Of a stretch of DNA of 59,946 nt, positions 42,255 to 51,148 are shown in pieces. The notes below the pieces were generated by a model. That model ran no database searches and had not been told where the DNA came from. It was given only the letters and a program-made list of their open reading frames with translations. A program made the position numbers and the translations under genes. Within the stretch, counting starts at the first letter, position 1, and every line of letters starts with the position of its first letter. Source of the stretch: Chloroflexota bacterium (GTDB lineage: Bacteria; Chloroflexota; Limnocylindria; Limnocylindrales; CSP1-4); assembly GCA_021786265.1 (NCBI GenBank), contig JAJYNP010000320.1:1-59946 (forward strand), read 5' to 3'.

Positions 42255-43433
42255 GTGGAGCACGAAGCCACCGCGCCGGACCAGCCGCTGGTGGTCTATG
42301 GTCCCTCGTCGCTGCTCTACGACTTCGGCGCTGACCATCCGCTGACGCCTCGCCGGTTCGGCGCGGGGATCGGCCTGCTGCGGGCGCTGGGGGCGGAGCG
42401 CTTCCTCCCGCCGCCGGAGGCCACCGACGCGCAGCTGCACCGCGTCCACGAGCCGTTGTACGTCTCGACCGTGCACATGCTCTCGGAATACCCGGACGCC
42501 GGGTCCATGCTCGGCTTTTCCTCATGGGGCGACGACCCACCGTTCTACGGCATGCACGAGGCGGCCGCCGCCGTCGCCGGAGGGTCGCTCGCGGCGATGG
42601 AGCACATCCTGGCGGGAGACGTGCTGCACGCCTTCCACCCCGGCGGCGGGCTGCACCACGCGATGCCCGGTCGTGCCAGCGGGTTCTGCATCTACAACGA
42701 CACGGCCCTGGCGGTCGCGCGCGCCCGTGACGCCGGGCACCGCGTGCTGTACGTCGACCTCGATGCCCACCACGGCGATGGTGTGGAGACGGTCTTCTGG
42801 AACGATCCGCGCGTCCTGACCGTCTCGTTCCACGAATCCGGGCGGGTGCTGTTCCCCTGGACCGGCTTTGTGGACGACTGCGGTGGGCCCGACGCGCGCG
42901 GCACGGTGGTGAACGTGCCGCTGGACCCGGGCACCTCGGATGCGTCGTGGCTCGGCGTAGTGGAGCGGGTGGTGCCACCGCTGGCCACCGCCTTCCGCCC
43001 TACGATGCTCGTCTCCCAGCACGGCAGCGACACGCATGCGCTGGATCCGCTCACGCACCTCGACCTGACCACGTACGCGATGGCGCGCGCCGCACGGCTG
43101 CTCGACCAGCTCGCCCACGAGTACACGGAGGGTCGCTGGCTCGCCACCGGCGGCGGCGGCTACGACGTCTACCGGGTCGTTCCACGGGTATGGGCGTTCG
43201 TCTGGCTCGCCCAGGCGCACCGGGACGCGCCGCTGGAGACGCCGCGGGTCTGGCGCGAGCAGTGGGCCGGGGATGCCGCCAGGTACAACCAGGGCCCCCC
43301 GCCGCGCGCGATGGCGGACTCCCCCGGGCTCGTGCGTGCCGAGGTCCGCGAGCTGATGGATCGCAACGCGCGCACTGCGGAGGCGGCGCTGCAGGGTTCC
43401 CTGCGCGCCCTCGACGAGACCAGCGCCGCCTGA
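42255..43433 (+). CDS. acuC: AcuC-type deacetylase (histone-deacetylase family)
   Basis: 392 residues from a GTG at 42255. The HDAC fold motifs are complete: [36 protein letters not shown] (active-site His pair region, read as two halves), [15 protein letters not shown] with the zinc ligands Asp and His, TVSFHESG and LATGGGGYD. AcuC removes acetyl groups from acetyl-CoA synthetase and so restores its activity. It lies between the divergent Pat-like gene and acs (208 bp downstream), the same gene partnership as in the Bacillus acuABC-acsA region. Confidence 0.93.
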   Translation: MEHEATAPDQPLVVYGPSSLLYDFGADHPLTPRRFGAGIGLLRALGAERFLPPPEATDAQLHRVHEPLYVSTVHMLSEYPDAGSMLGFSSWGDDPPFYGMHEAAAAVAGGSLAAMEHILAGDVLHAFHPGGGLHHAMPGRASGFCIYNDTALAVARARDAGHRVLYVDLDAHHGDGVETVFWNDPRVLTVSFHESGRVLFPWTGFVDDCGGPDARGTVVNVPLDPGTSDASWLGVVERVVPPLATAFRPTMLVSQHGSDTHALDPLTHLDLTTYAMARAARLLDQLAHEYTEGRWLATGGGGYDVYRVVPRVWAFVWLAQAHRDAPLETPRVWREQWAGDAARYNQGPPPRAMADSPGLVRAEVRELMDRNARTAEAALQGSLRALDETSAA

Positions 43434-43466
43434 CCCGGAGGGCGCGCCCGAGCGCCGACTACGAAC

Positions 43467-43506
43467 GGATATCGAACGACGCACGGATCGTATCGTGCGC
43501 ATATCC
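43467..43506. promoter_or_regulatory. Inverted repeat upstream of acs
   Basis: GGATAT (43467-43472) and ATATCC (43501-43506) flank a 28-nt interval, just upstream of the -35 at 43522. Two CGTGCGCA copies (about 43494-43501 and 43510-43517) overlap the right arm. The position suits an activator or repressor site. Confidence 0.35.
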
Positions 43507-43521
43507 ATGCGTGCGCACTTC

Positions 43522-43549
43522 TTGACAGGCCATTTCGGGGGGATACCCT
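43522..43549 (+). promoter_or_regulatory. Promoter of acs
   Basis: A perfect TTGACA (43522-43527) with a 16-nt spacer to TACCCT (43544-43549). It is the only clear two-element promoter in the window. The leader is about 85 nt and ends in a GGAGG site. Confidence 0.6.
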
Positions 43550-43641
43550 TCGCACATCGCGCCTGCCGGGTGCCAGTGTCCCGCGCAGTTTCCGGTCTCA
43601 GCATCGGCACCGGCGACAGTCCGTCACCACGGAGGTCCCGA

Positions 43642-45612
43642 ATGAGCGTGAACGCCCAGCCCGAGATCGAGGCACTGTTCTCCGAGCAACGGGAGTTCGC
43701 TCCGCCGCCCGAGATCGCCAGGCACGCCAACGCCACCGCGGATCTCTACGAGCGCGCCGAGCAGGACTTCGAGGGGTTCTGGGAGGGGCAGGCCGCGGAC
43801 CGGCTGGACTGGTTCCGCACGTGGGACAAGGTCCTCGAGTGGGACCTGCCCTACGCGAAGTGGTTCCTGGGCGGCCAGCTCAACGTCGCCTACAACTGCG
43901 TCGATCGTCACGTGGAGCACGGCCTTGGATCCAAGGTCGCCTACTACTGGGAAGGTGAGCCGGGCGACAGCCGGACCATCACGTATGCCGACCTGCAGAG
44001 CGAGGTCAACAAGTGCGCCAATGCGCTGACCGCGCTGGGCGTCAGGACCGGGGACCGGGTCGGGATCTACATGCCGATGATCCCCGAGCTGCCGATCGCG
44101 ATGCTGGCCTGCGCCAAGATCGGCGCGCCCCACGTGGTGGTGTTCGGCGGCTTCAGCTCGGACGCCCTGCAGGGCCGCATGATCGACTCCGAGGCGGTCG
44201 CGCTCATCACCGCGGACGGCGGCTGGCGCAACGGCAAGGTCCTCGACCTGAAGGGACCGGCCGACGTCGCGGTGGGGAACGCACCCACCATCAAGAACGT
44301 CCTGGTGGTCCGGCGGACCGGGCACGACGTGCCCATGACCGCCGGACGCGACCACTGGTGGCACGAGCTGGTCGAGGCGCAGTCCGCCCAGTGCGACCCG
44401 GTGCCGGTCGACTCCGAGCACCTGCTGTACCTGCTCCACACCTCCGGGACCACCGCCAAGCCGAAGGGCATCATGCACACAACGGGTGGCTACCTCACGG
44501 GGGTCGCCACCACGCACCACACCATCTTCGACATCAAGCCCGACAGCGTGTACTGGTGCGCCGCCGACATCGGCTGGGTGACCGGGCACTCGTACATCGT
44601 CTACGGGCCGCTGGCCAACGCCACCACCTCGATCCTGTACGAGGGTGCGCCGCAGTACCCCGCGCCGGATCGCTGGTGGTCGATCATCGAGAAGTACAAG
44701 GTCAACGTCCTCTATTGCGCCCCGACCGCCATCCGCGCCTTCATGAAGCAGGGCGAGGAGTGGCCGGCCAGGCACGACATGTCGTCGCTGCGCGTGCTCG
44801 GCACCGTGGGCGAGCCGATCAACCCCGAGGCCTGGCTCTGGTACCACCGGAACGTCGGTGGCGGGCGCTGCCCGGTGGTCGACACGTGGTGGCAGACCGA
44901 GACCGGGATGATCCTCATCACCCCGCTGCCGGGCGTCACGACGCTGCGCCCGGGTTCCGCGACCCGCCCCTTCCCGGGTGTCGCCGCCAAGGTGGTGGAC
45001 GCCGAGGGGAAGGACGTGGCGGACGGCACGGGCGGCGGCTACCTGGTCCTGACGCGGCCCTGGCCGGCGATGCTGCGCGGCATCTACAAGGACCCCGAGC
45101 GGTACCAGAACACGTACTGGACCCGCTTCCCCGGGATGTACTTCGCGGGCGATGGCTGCAAGGTCGACGCGGACGGGTACTTCTGGCTGCTCGGGCGCGT
45201 CGACGACGTCATGAAGGTGTCGGGCCACCGCATCAGCACGATCGAGGTCGAGTCGTCGCTGGTCGACCACCAGTCGGTCGCCGAGGCGGCCGTCGTGGGG
45301 AGGAGCGATCCCGTCACCGGCGAGGCGATCTTCGCCTTCGTGATCCTCAAGGCCAACGTGGAACCCGGTGACGCGCTGGCGGCCGAGCTCCGCGAGCACG
45401 TGGCCAGGAAGATCGGGGCGATCGCGCGTCCCAAGATGGTGATGTTCACCCCGGAGCTGCCCAAGACCCGCTCCGGAAAGATCATGCGCCGGCTGCTGCG
45501 CGACATTGCCGAGCACCGGCCGTTGGGCGATGTGACCACGCTGGCCGATTCCGGGATCGTCGAGACGATCCGGGACAAGGCCCAGTCGAGCGAGGCGGAA
45601 CAGCTCATCTGA
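43642..45612 (+). CDS. acs: Acetyl-CoA synthetase (AMP-forming)
   Basis: 656 residues from the ATG at 43642 with GGAGG 6 nt upstream; the open frame back to 43495 crosses the promoter. N-terminal ACS domain ([17 protein letters not shown]), P-loop-like [38 protein letters not shown], the hinge [16 protein letters not shown] and the C-terminal [11 protein letters not shown] with the catalytic, acetylatable Lys613. It activates acetate with ATP and CoA in the cytoplasm. Control by acetylation (Pat-like protein) and deacetylation (AcuC) fits the neighbours, and the next gene encodes an acetate transporter. Confidence 0.98.
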   Translation: MSVNAQPEIEALFSEQREFAPPPEIARHANATADLYERAEQDFEGFWEGQAADRLDWFRTWDKVLEWDLPYAKWFLGGQLNVAYNCVDRHVEHGLGSKVAYYWEGEPGDSRTITYADLQSEVNKCANALTALGVRTGDRVGIYMPMIPELPIAMLACAKIGAPHVVVFGGFSSDALQGRMIDSEAVALITADGGWRNGKVLDLKGPADVAVGNAPTIKNVLVVRRTGHDVPMTAGRDHWWHELVEAQSAQCDPVPVDSEHLLYLLHTSGTTAKPKGIMHTTGGYLTGVATTHHTIFDIKPDSVYWCAADIGWVTGHSYIVYGPLANATTSILYEGAPQYPAPDRWWSIIEKYKVNVLYCAPTAIRAFMKQGEEWPARHDMSSLRVLGTVGEPINPEAWLWYHRNVGGGRCPVVDTWWQTETGMILITPLPGVTTLRPGSATRPFPGVAAKVVDAEGKDVADGTGGGYLVLTRPWPAMLRGIYKDPERYQNTYWTRFPGMYFAGDGCKVDADGYFWLLGRVDDVMKVSGHRISTIEVESSLVDHQSVAEAAVVGRSDPVTGEAIFAFVILKANVEPGDALAAELREHVARKIGAIARPKMVMFTPELPKTRSGKIMRRLLRDIAEHRPLGDVTTLADSGIVETIRDKAQSSEAEQLI

Positions 45613-45691
45613 CGGCTGGTCAGACGAGCGGTCACCGGTTGGTGGACTGACGGCGGCTGTCCGCGCCGCCCGACCGGAAAGGAGTCCCTGC

Positions 45692-46267
45692 GTGGCTCAA
45701 GCCCAAGGCATGCCGGCAGCGAAGATGGCGAACCCAGCGCCACTTGGGCTGGCGGGCTTCGCCCTCACGACGTTGATACTGTCCCTGGTCAACGCCGGCC
45801 TCGTCACCGGGAGCACACTCGCCATCGTCGTCGGCCTGGCGCTGGCCTACGGCGGCCTGGGCCAGCTCATCGCCGGTTGGTGGGAGTTCAAGAACGGCAA
45901 CACGTTCGGGGCCGTCGCCTTCAGCTCGTACGGCGGCTTCTGGGTGAGCTTCGCCGCGTTCGTGTTCATGTTCCAGGGCAAGGACGCGGGCAACGCGGTG
46001 GCCTGGTACCTGCTGGCGTGGGGCATCTTCACGTTCTACATGTGGGTTGCCGCGCTGAAGGGCGCCAGGGTCACCATGGTCATCTTCCTGCTCCTCTGGA
46101 TCACGTTCGTCGTGCTGGCCCTCGGCGCCTTCAACGGGGCCGCGGCAGGCAGCGGCCTGACCCAGATCGGCGGGTACATCGGCATCCTGACCGCGATCGC
46201 GGCCTTCTACGGCTCGGCCCGCGCCGTCATCAACGAGGGATGGGGCTCGGAGGTCCTGCCCGGCTGA
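45692..46267 (+). CDS. satP: Acetate uptake transporter (SatP/GPR1-FUN34-YaaH family)
   Basis: 191 residues from a GTG with AAAGGAG 7 nt upstream. The family signature NPAPLGLAGFALTTLILSL is at residues about 14-32, then six hydrophobic helices with GGLGQLIAGWWEFKNGNTFG and FSSYGGFWVSFA. Members carry acetate (and succinate) across the inner membrane, probably with protons. It lies 79 bp after acs on the same strand and probably shares its transcript, so uptake and activation are linked. A strong hairpin follows. Confidence 0.95.
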   Translation: MAQAQGMPAAKMANPAPLGLAGFALTTLILSLVNAGLVTGSTLAIVVGLALAYGGLGQLIAGWWEFKNGNTFGAVAFSSYGGFWVSFAAFVFMFQGKDAGNAVAWYLLAWGIFTFYMWVAALKGARVTMVIFLLLWITFVVLALGAFNGAAAGSGLTQIGGYIGILTAIAAFYGSARAVINEGWGSEVLPG

Positions 46268-46309
46268 TCGCATCACCCCGGCCCGGGACGGCCCGGGCAT
46301 CATCGCTGC

Positions 46310-46341
46310 GGACGGCCGGATCCACGCTGGGCCGGCCGTCC
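46310..46341. terminator. Hairpin between satP and the alpha-galactosidase gene
   Basis: GGACGGCCGG (46310-46319) and CCGGCCGTCC (46332-46341) form a perfect 10-bp stem with a 12-nt loop in the 149-bp convergent gap. A smaller repeat of CCCGGG lies just before it. Confidence 0.6.
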
Positions 46342-46416
46342 GTGCATCTGGCCGCGCGCCTGGTCCCGTCCAGTCGCGTCGCGCCCGAGGCGCCATGCCG
46401 GCGGGCGAGTCGCGGG

Positions 46417-48654
46417 TCAGCCCTGGGAGGGCGGCACCGCATCGAGCACGAACAGGCGCGCCTGGAAATCGCCGCGCGCGGCGATTTCCCACCGATCGCC
46501 GGCGAGCAGCAGCCCGGCCCGCATCAGGTCGTCGCCGCCCCGGACGATCGAGTTCGACCCGGCGACCGTATCGACGCTGTCCGGCCAGACGGATACCCGG
46601 TAGGAGGCAGCCGGGTCGAGGCCCCGCAGCCGGAGCCGGGCCGGGCCGGGGTTCGGCGTGTTCAGGACCGTGTAGTGGCCGACGACGGCGGCACGCCGGT
46701 CCTCCGCGACGACCATCCAGGCCGTCTCGTTCCCGTCGCCCTCGAACGGGCTCCGCAGGCGCACGAAGCGCCCCCGCTGGAACAGGTCGCGGTGGCGCAG
46801 GTAGAAGGCCACCTGGTCGGACACCTCGCGGCGCTCGGCGGGTGACATCGCGGTCGGGTCCAGCTCGTAGCCGAAGACGCCGAAGAAGGCGACCGCGGCC
46901 CGCGTGGCGAGCGGCGTGACGCGCCCTGTCTGGTGGTTCGGTACCGCGGACACATGGGCGGCCATGGAGCTCAGGGGATAGCACAGAGAGGTGCCCCACT
47001 GGATCCGCAGCCGCTCGACCGCGTCGGTGTCGTCGCTGGTCCAGGCCTGGGGCGCGTAGGCCAGCAGGCCCGGGTCGAACCGTCCGCCACCGCCGGCGCA
47101 GGACTCGAAGAGGATGTCCGGGAACTCCGCCGTCAGCCGTTCGTACAGCTCGTACACACCCAGGATGTACCGGTGGAAGAACTCCCCCTGCCGGTCCGGC
47201 GGCAGCGCGAGGCTGTACGGCTCGGTGATGTTCCGGTTCATGTCCCACTTGACGTAGGAGATGGGCGCGCTGCGCAGGATCCCCGCGAGGGTCTCACAGA
47301 GGTGGTCCACGATCTCCGGGCGCGACATGTCGAGCACGTACTGGTTGCGGCCCTCGGTGCGAGCTCTGCCGGGCACGCCGATCGCCCAGTCCGGATGCGC
47401 GGCGAAGAGCTCACTCCGCTGGCTGACCATCTCCGGCTCGATCCACAGCCCGAAGCGCAGCCCCAGCGCCTCGATCCGGCGCGCCAGCCCGTCGATCCCG
47501 TGGGGAAGCTTGCGGCGGTCCACGAACCAGTCGCCCAGCGAACTCGTGTCGGCGTCCCGTTGCCCGAACCAGCCGTCATCGAGTACGAACAACTCGATGC
47601 CCATCTCGGCGGCACTGGACGCCATCGCGACGATCCGCTCCTCGTCGAAGTCGAAGTAGGTCCCCTCCCAGTTGTTGATGACGACCGGCCGCGGGCGGTC
47701 CCGCCAGGCGCCCCGGGCGAGCCGCTCCCGGTACAGCCGGTGGTAGGCGTCGCTCAGGCCGCCGAGCCCTGCCTCGGAGTACGCCAGGATGGCCTCCGGG
47801 GTGTGGAACGCCTCGCCGGGGCGCAGGAGCCAGGCGAACTCGTCGGGATCGATCCCGATCCGGACCCGGGCCGTCGCGAACGCATCCACCTCTGCCTCGG
47901 CGAGGAAGTTCCCGGAATAGACCAGGCTGAACCCGAAGGCCTCGCCCGCCTCCTCGGTGGTCGCGGCCCGGCGCAGGACCAGGAACGGGTTGTGCTCGTG
48001 ACCGGAGGCGCCGCGGCGGCTGGAGATCGACTGGCGTCCGGGCTCGAGGTGGCGGGTCCGGACGTGCCGCTCCCGGGCCCACGTCCCGCTCAGCTGCAGC
48101 AGGTCCCAGCCGGCGTCCGGAAGGTCGAGCGACGCGCTCATCGCGACGCGAAGCCGGACGGGCGCCGGCCCGCCGTTCGCGATGCCCGCGCTGCGGGCGA
48201 TCACCGGGAGGTCCGCGAAGATCGTGTACCGGAGGCGCACCTCGATCCCGCTCGCGACGTCCCGGAGCAGGATCTCCGCCGTCTCCGCCTCCTCGTCGCG
48301 ATCGACGCAGGTGGAGGGAAGGCCGGGGATGGGCGGCTTCCCCGGAATGACCCGGTGGCCCGCGTACGCGAGATCGAGGACCGTCGACCCGTCCGGGTGC
48401 TCGACCACCACGGCCGGGACGCGGTAGTCGCCGCGCCCCTGGGTGGGATACTCCAGCCGTACCGGTTCCCCGAGGCGGTTCGAGAAGCCGTGGAAGGGAG
48501 CGCCGTCCAGGTGCCGGTACGGGCGGCCGCCGGTCAGTTGGCCCCCGACGTATGTCTGCCCCAGCGATCCGTCGTCCAGGACCCGGATCACGTAGCTGAT
48601 CCGGTCGTTCCGGAGATGGAGCTGGCGGGTCTCGGGATCCCAGTCGATCGTCAT
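46417..48654 (-). CDS. Alpha-galactosidase (GH36)
   Basis: 745 residues from the ATG at 48654. An N-terminal beta-sandwich domain (to about 300) is followed by the barrel: NNWEGTYFDFDEERIVAMA, FVLDDGWFGQRD, GLWIEPEMVSQRSEL, the nucleophile Asp in YVKWDMNRNITEPYS, FESCAGGGGRFDPGLL and the acid/base Asp in WTSDDTDAVERL. These are the GH36 family residues. It releases terminal alpha-galactose from melibiose, raffinose or similar sugars. No signal peptide is seen, so the substrate must be imported. The product would feed galactokinase (5.8-7.1 kb). The C-terminal beta domain has a GRFVRLRSPFEGD strand. Confidence 0.95.
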   Translation of the reverse strand: MTIDWDPETRQLHLRNDRISYVIRVLDDGSLGQTYVGGQLTGGRPYRHLDGAPFHGFSNRLGEPVRLEYPTQGRGDYRVPAVVVEHPDGSTVLDLAYAGHRVIPGKPPIPGLPSTCVDRDEEAETAEILLRDVASGIEVRLRYTIFADLPVIARSAGIANGGPAPVRLRVAMSASLDLPDAGWDLLQLSGTWARERHVRTRHLEPGRQSISSRRGASGHEHNPFLVLRRAATTEEAGEAFGFSLVYSGNFLAEAEVDAFATARVRIGIDPDEFAWLLRPGEAFHTPEAILAYSEAGLGGLSDAYHRLYRERLARGAWRDRPRPVVINNWEGTYFDFDEERIVAMASSAAEMGIELFVLDDGWFGQRDADTSSLGDWFVDRRKLPHGIDGLARRIEALGLRFGLWIEPEMVSQRSELFAAHPDWAIGVPGRARTEGRNQYVLDMSRPEIVDHLCETLAGILRSAPISYVKWDMNRNITEPYSLALPPDRQGEFFHRYILGVYELYERLTAEFPDILFESCAGGGGRFDPGLLAYAPQAWTSDDTDAVERLRIQWGTSLCYPLSSMAAHVSAVPNHQTGRVTPLATRAAVAFFGVFGYELDPTAMSPAERREVSDQVAFYLRHRDLFQRGRFVRLRSPFEGDGNETAWMVVAEDRRAAVVGHYTVLNTPNPGPARLRLRGLDPAASYRVSVWPDSVDTVAGSNSIVRGGDDLMRAGLLLAGDRWEIAARGDFQARLFVLDAVPPSQG

Positions 48655-48710
48655 CGGTCCACCCACGGCGCCTCGGCCTGGCACGGCCGCGCTGGCGATA
48701 TTGTCGCGGG

Positions 48711-50027
48711 TCAGCGGCCGGCGATCGCCGGCGTTCTGCTGCGCCCGAGCGCGACCCGGCGCCCGCTCCCGGGCCCGCGTCCCGCGATGGCGTCGGCTGC
48801 ACCATGGCCGTCGTTCGATGCCGGCCGGCCGCGCCCGGGCAGGAAGTCCTCCGCGACGCGGACCGGGATCGCCCGGCGCAGGAGGCGCTGGATGCCCCGC
48901 AGCTGCTCGACCTCCTCGGGCGAGACCAGTGAGATCGCCACGCCGCTGGCGCCGGCCCGGCCGGTGCGGCCAATGCGGTGGATGTAGTCCTGCGGGTCGA
49001 AGGGGAGCTCGTAATTGACCACGTGCGGCAGCTCATCGATGTCGAGTCCGCGCGACGCGACGTCGGTGGCGACCAGGACGGCGATGTCGCCGCGCTTGAA
49101 GCCCTCGAGCGCGCGCATCCGCTCGGGCTGGCTGCGGTCGCTGTGGATCGCGGTCGCGGGGACGCCGCGGCGGTCCAGGTGGGCGGCGAGCCGGCTGGCG
49201 CCGGTCTTGGTCCGAGTGAAGACCAGCACCTGCGTCATCTGCTCCTGGCGGATCAGGTGGACCAGCAGGTCGGCCTTGAGCGTGCCGTCGACCGGGTACA
49301 GGGCCTGCGTGAGGTTGTCGGCGACGCTGTTGCGCCGCGCGACCTCGACCGTCGCCGGGTCGTGCAGGAACTCCCGGGCCAGCCGGCGGATCTCGTCCGA
49401 GAAGGTCGCCGAGAAGAAGAGGGTCTGCCGGCGGGAGGTGAGGAGCGCGACGATCCGCCGTACGTCCGGGATGAAGCCCATGTCCAGCATCCGGTCGGCC
49501 TCGTCCAGGACGAGGACCTCCACCTGGCCGAGCTTCACGGTGCCCTGCGCGAGGTGGTCGAGCAGGCGGCCCGGGGTCGCCACGAGGACCTCGACCCCGC
49601 CCCAGAGCGCCTTGACCTGGGGATCCATGGGCACGCCGCCGTGGACCACCGTCGAGCGGAGCGGCAGACCCCGGGAATAAGTCCGCACCGATTCCTCGAC
49701 CTGGACCGCCAGCTCACGGGTGGGCAGCAGGATCAGCACGCGGACCGGGTGGCGGGCCGGCGAGACCGCCGTGTTGGCGTGCGGCCGCAGCCGCTCCAGG
49801 AGCGGGAGGACGAACGCCGCAGTCTTGCCCGTGCCGGTCTGGGCGGCGGCGAGGATGTCACGGCCGGCCAGCACCAGCGGGATGGCCGCGGCCTGGATGG
49901 GGGTCGGCTCGGTGTACCCCTCGCGGGCGACCGTCTCGAGGAGGTCGGGGGCGAGGCCGAGGCTATCGAATGTCAAGCGAGGACTCCTGCGTGCGTCCCT
50001 GGACGCGACGACTCGATGGACGCGCAT
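48711..50027 (-). CDS. DEAD-box RNA helicase (RhlE-like)
   Basis: 438 residues. All helicase motifs are present: Q motif [19 protein letters not shown], Ia PTRELA, Ib TPGRLLD, II DEAD, III SAT, then the second domain with [16 protein letters not shown] and the arginine fingers in [10 protein letters not shown]. The C-terminal tail of about 60 residues is Gly/Arg-rich, as is common in RhlE/CsdA-type enzymes that bind structured RNA. It probably helps ribosome assembly or RNA turnover. The ATG at 50027 adds about 20 basic residues before the domain; a nearer start cannot be excluded. Confidence 0.93.
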   Translation of the reverse strand: MRVHRVVASRDARRSPRLTFDSLGLAPDLLETVAREGYTEPTPIQAAAIPLVLAGRDILAAAQTGTGKTAAFVLPLLERLRPHANTAVSPARHPVRVLILLPTRELAVQVEESVRTYSRGLPLRSTVVHGGVPMDPQVKALWGGVEVLVATPGRLLDHLAQGTVKLGQVEVLVLDEADRMLDMGFIPDVRRIVALLTSRRQTLFFSATFSDEIRRLAREFLHDPATVEVARRNSVADNLTQALYPVDGTLKADLLVHLIRQEQMTQVLVFTRTKTGASRLAAHLDRRGVPATAIHSDRSQPERMRALEGFKRGDIAVLVATDVASRGLDIDELPHVVNYELPFDPQDYIHRIGRTGRAGASGVAISLVSPEEVEQLRGIQRLLRRAIPVRVAEDFLPGRGRPASNDGHGAADAIAGRGPGSGRRVALGRSRTPAIAGR

Positions 50028-50292
50028 GCGATCGGGCGCCTGTGGGCTGGCCCTGGAGATCGCGCGGCCGGGGCGCCGCCGGCATGATGCCCGCGCACGG
50101 GCCGTTCCGGACCGGATGCCGCTGCTGCACGTCGAACTGGTTCTGTTGAACGGATCCTATCATGCCGCCCGCGGGCACCCGGGAACGGGGTCTCCGCGGG
50201 CCCTCCACGCTGCCTCCACTCGGTGTCCACGTCCGACACCGATCCTCGACGGGTCCGCGAGTCGCGGGCCTCGACCACACGGAGGTGCAACT

Positions 50293-50865
50293 ATGCGCAG
50301 GGTCATCGGCGCGGCCGGCGCGGCCGGCCTCGAGCTCACCGCTGCGCCGCTGCCGGCGGCTGCGATCGATGGCGACCGGGACCGGCTCCGGCAGGTCCTG
50401 GGCGCGCTGCTCGACAACGCCCTGCGACACACGCCGTCGGGCGGACAGGTGCACGTGTCGGCCGGCGCCAGGCCGGAGCCGGACCGGAACGTGCGCATCG
50501 AGGTGGCGGATACCGGGCCCGGGATCGCCCCGCAGGACATGCCGCGGCTCTTCGACCGCTTCTACCAGGCCGACCGGGCACGCGACCGCTCCACCGGGAC
50601 CAGCGGGCTCGGCCTGGCCATCGTCCGGGCGATCGTCGAGGCACACGGGGGCACCGTGGGCGCGGCGAACTGGACCAGTGCCCCCGGCACCGGCGGGGCA
50701 TCCGGCGGGGCATCCGGCGCGGCGGGTGGCGCCACGCGCGCCACGGGCAGGTCCGGCACCGTGGGTGGCGCCACGCGCGCCACGGCCACGTCCGGCGCCG
50801 TGTTCTGGATCGAGCTCCCGCCGGCCCATGTATCCATTCCGGGCGCCACCTCGTCCTCCATGTGA
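50293..50865 (+). CDS. Free-standing GHKL ATPase domain (histidine-kinase-like, no phosphoacceptor domain)
   Basis: 190 residues from the ATG at 50293, which has a good GGAGG site 7 nt upstream. The kinase-type ATP-binding domain is complete: N box LGALLDNALRHTPSG, G1 VADTGPGIAP, F box LFDRFYQADRARD, G2 GTSGLGLAIVRAI. A 39-bp unit repeated twice and a 12-bp unit repeated twice (50695-50799) are inserted before the last strand FWIELP. No membrane segment and no His-containing dimer domain is present, and none can be found in other frames upstream. It may be a remnant of a sensor kinase, or a working ATPase such as an anti-sigma kinase; an ECF sigma gene lies two genes downstream. Confidence 0.75.
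   Translation: MRRVIGAAGAAGLELTAAPLPAAAIDGDRDRLRQVLGALLDNALRHTPSGGQVHVSAGARPEPDRNVRIEVADTGPGIAPQDMPRLFDRFYQADRARDRSTGTSGLGLAIVRAIVEAHGGTVGAANWTSAPGTGGASGGASGAAGGATRATGRSGTVGGATRATATSGAVFWIELPPAHVSIPGATSSSM
50695..50799. repeat. In-frame tandem repeats inside the GHKL ATPase gene
   Basis: GGGGCATCCGGC occurs twice (50695-50706, 50707-50718). It is followed by two 39-bp copies (50722-50760, 50761-50799) that share GTGGCGCCACGCGCGCCACG. All units are multiples of three and keep the frame, adding about 35 Gly/Ala/Thr/Ser residues. Confidence 0.85.
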
Positions 50866-50905
50866 CAGCGGGGACCTGCCCCGCGCGAACTGGAGGAACC
50901 AATCG

Positions 50906-51121
50906 ATGCCCATCCGGCAGAACGAACACCTCGTCGACCGCCTCGTGCGCATCGTGCTCGGCATCGTCCTGGGGGCCGTGGCCCTCGGCGGCGCGGTGAC
51001 CGCGCCGCTCTCGTATCTTGCGGTGGTGGTCGCCGCGATCGCCCTCGTGACCGGCATCGCGGGCTTCTGCCCGCTGTATGCGCTGCTGCGCGTGAGCACG
51101 CGGTCGGCCGCGCGACGCTGA
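50906..51121 (+). CDS. Small YgaP-like transmembrane protein (DUF2892 type)
   Basis: 71 residues from the ATG at 50906, with GGAGG 9 nt upstream. The pattern N-x5-DRLVRIVLGIVLGAVALGG, a second helix LSYLAVVVAAIALVTGIAGFCP and LYALLRVST is the DUF2892/YgaP transmembrane domain, which has a conserved GxCPLY turn between or after the helices. In other bacteria it is often fused to, or encoded with, rhodanese or redox proteins. It probably sits in the inner membrane. It lies 40 bp after the GHKL ATPase gene and 27 bp before the sigma factor gene. Confidence 0.82.
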   Translation: MPIRQNEHLVDRLVRIVLGIVLGAVALGGAVTAPLSYLAVVVAAIALVTGIAGFCPLYALLRVSTRSAARR

Positions 51122-51148
51122 CTGGGGGAACGCCGACAGCGAGGGAAC

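Noticed and set aside
50028..50292. Missing His-dimer domain of the GHKL ATPase in another frame upstream
   Set aside because: I read all three plus-strand frames and found no H-E-x-R/K-T-P-like motif or membrane helix in the 265 bp before the start.
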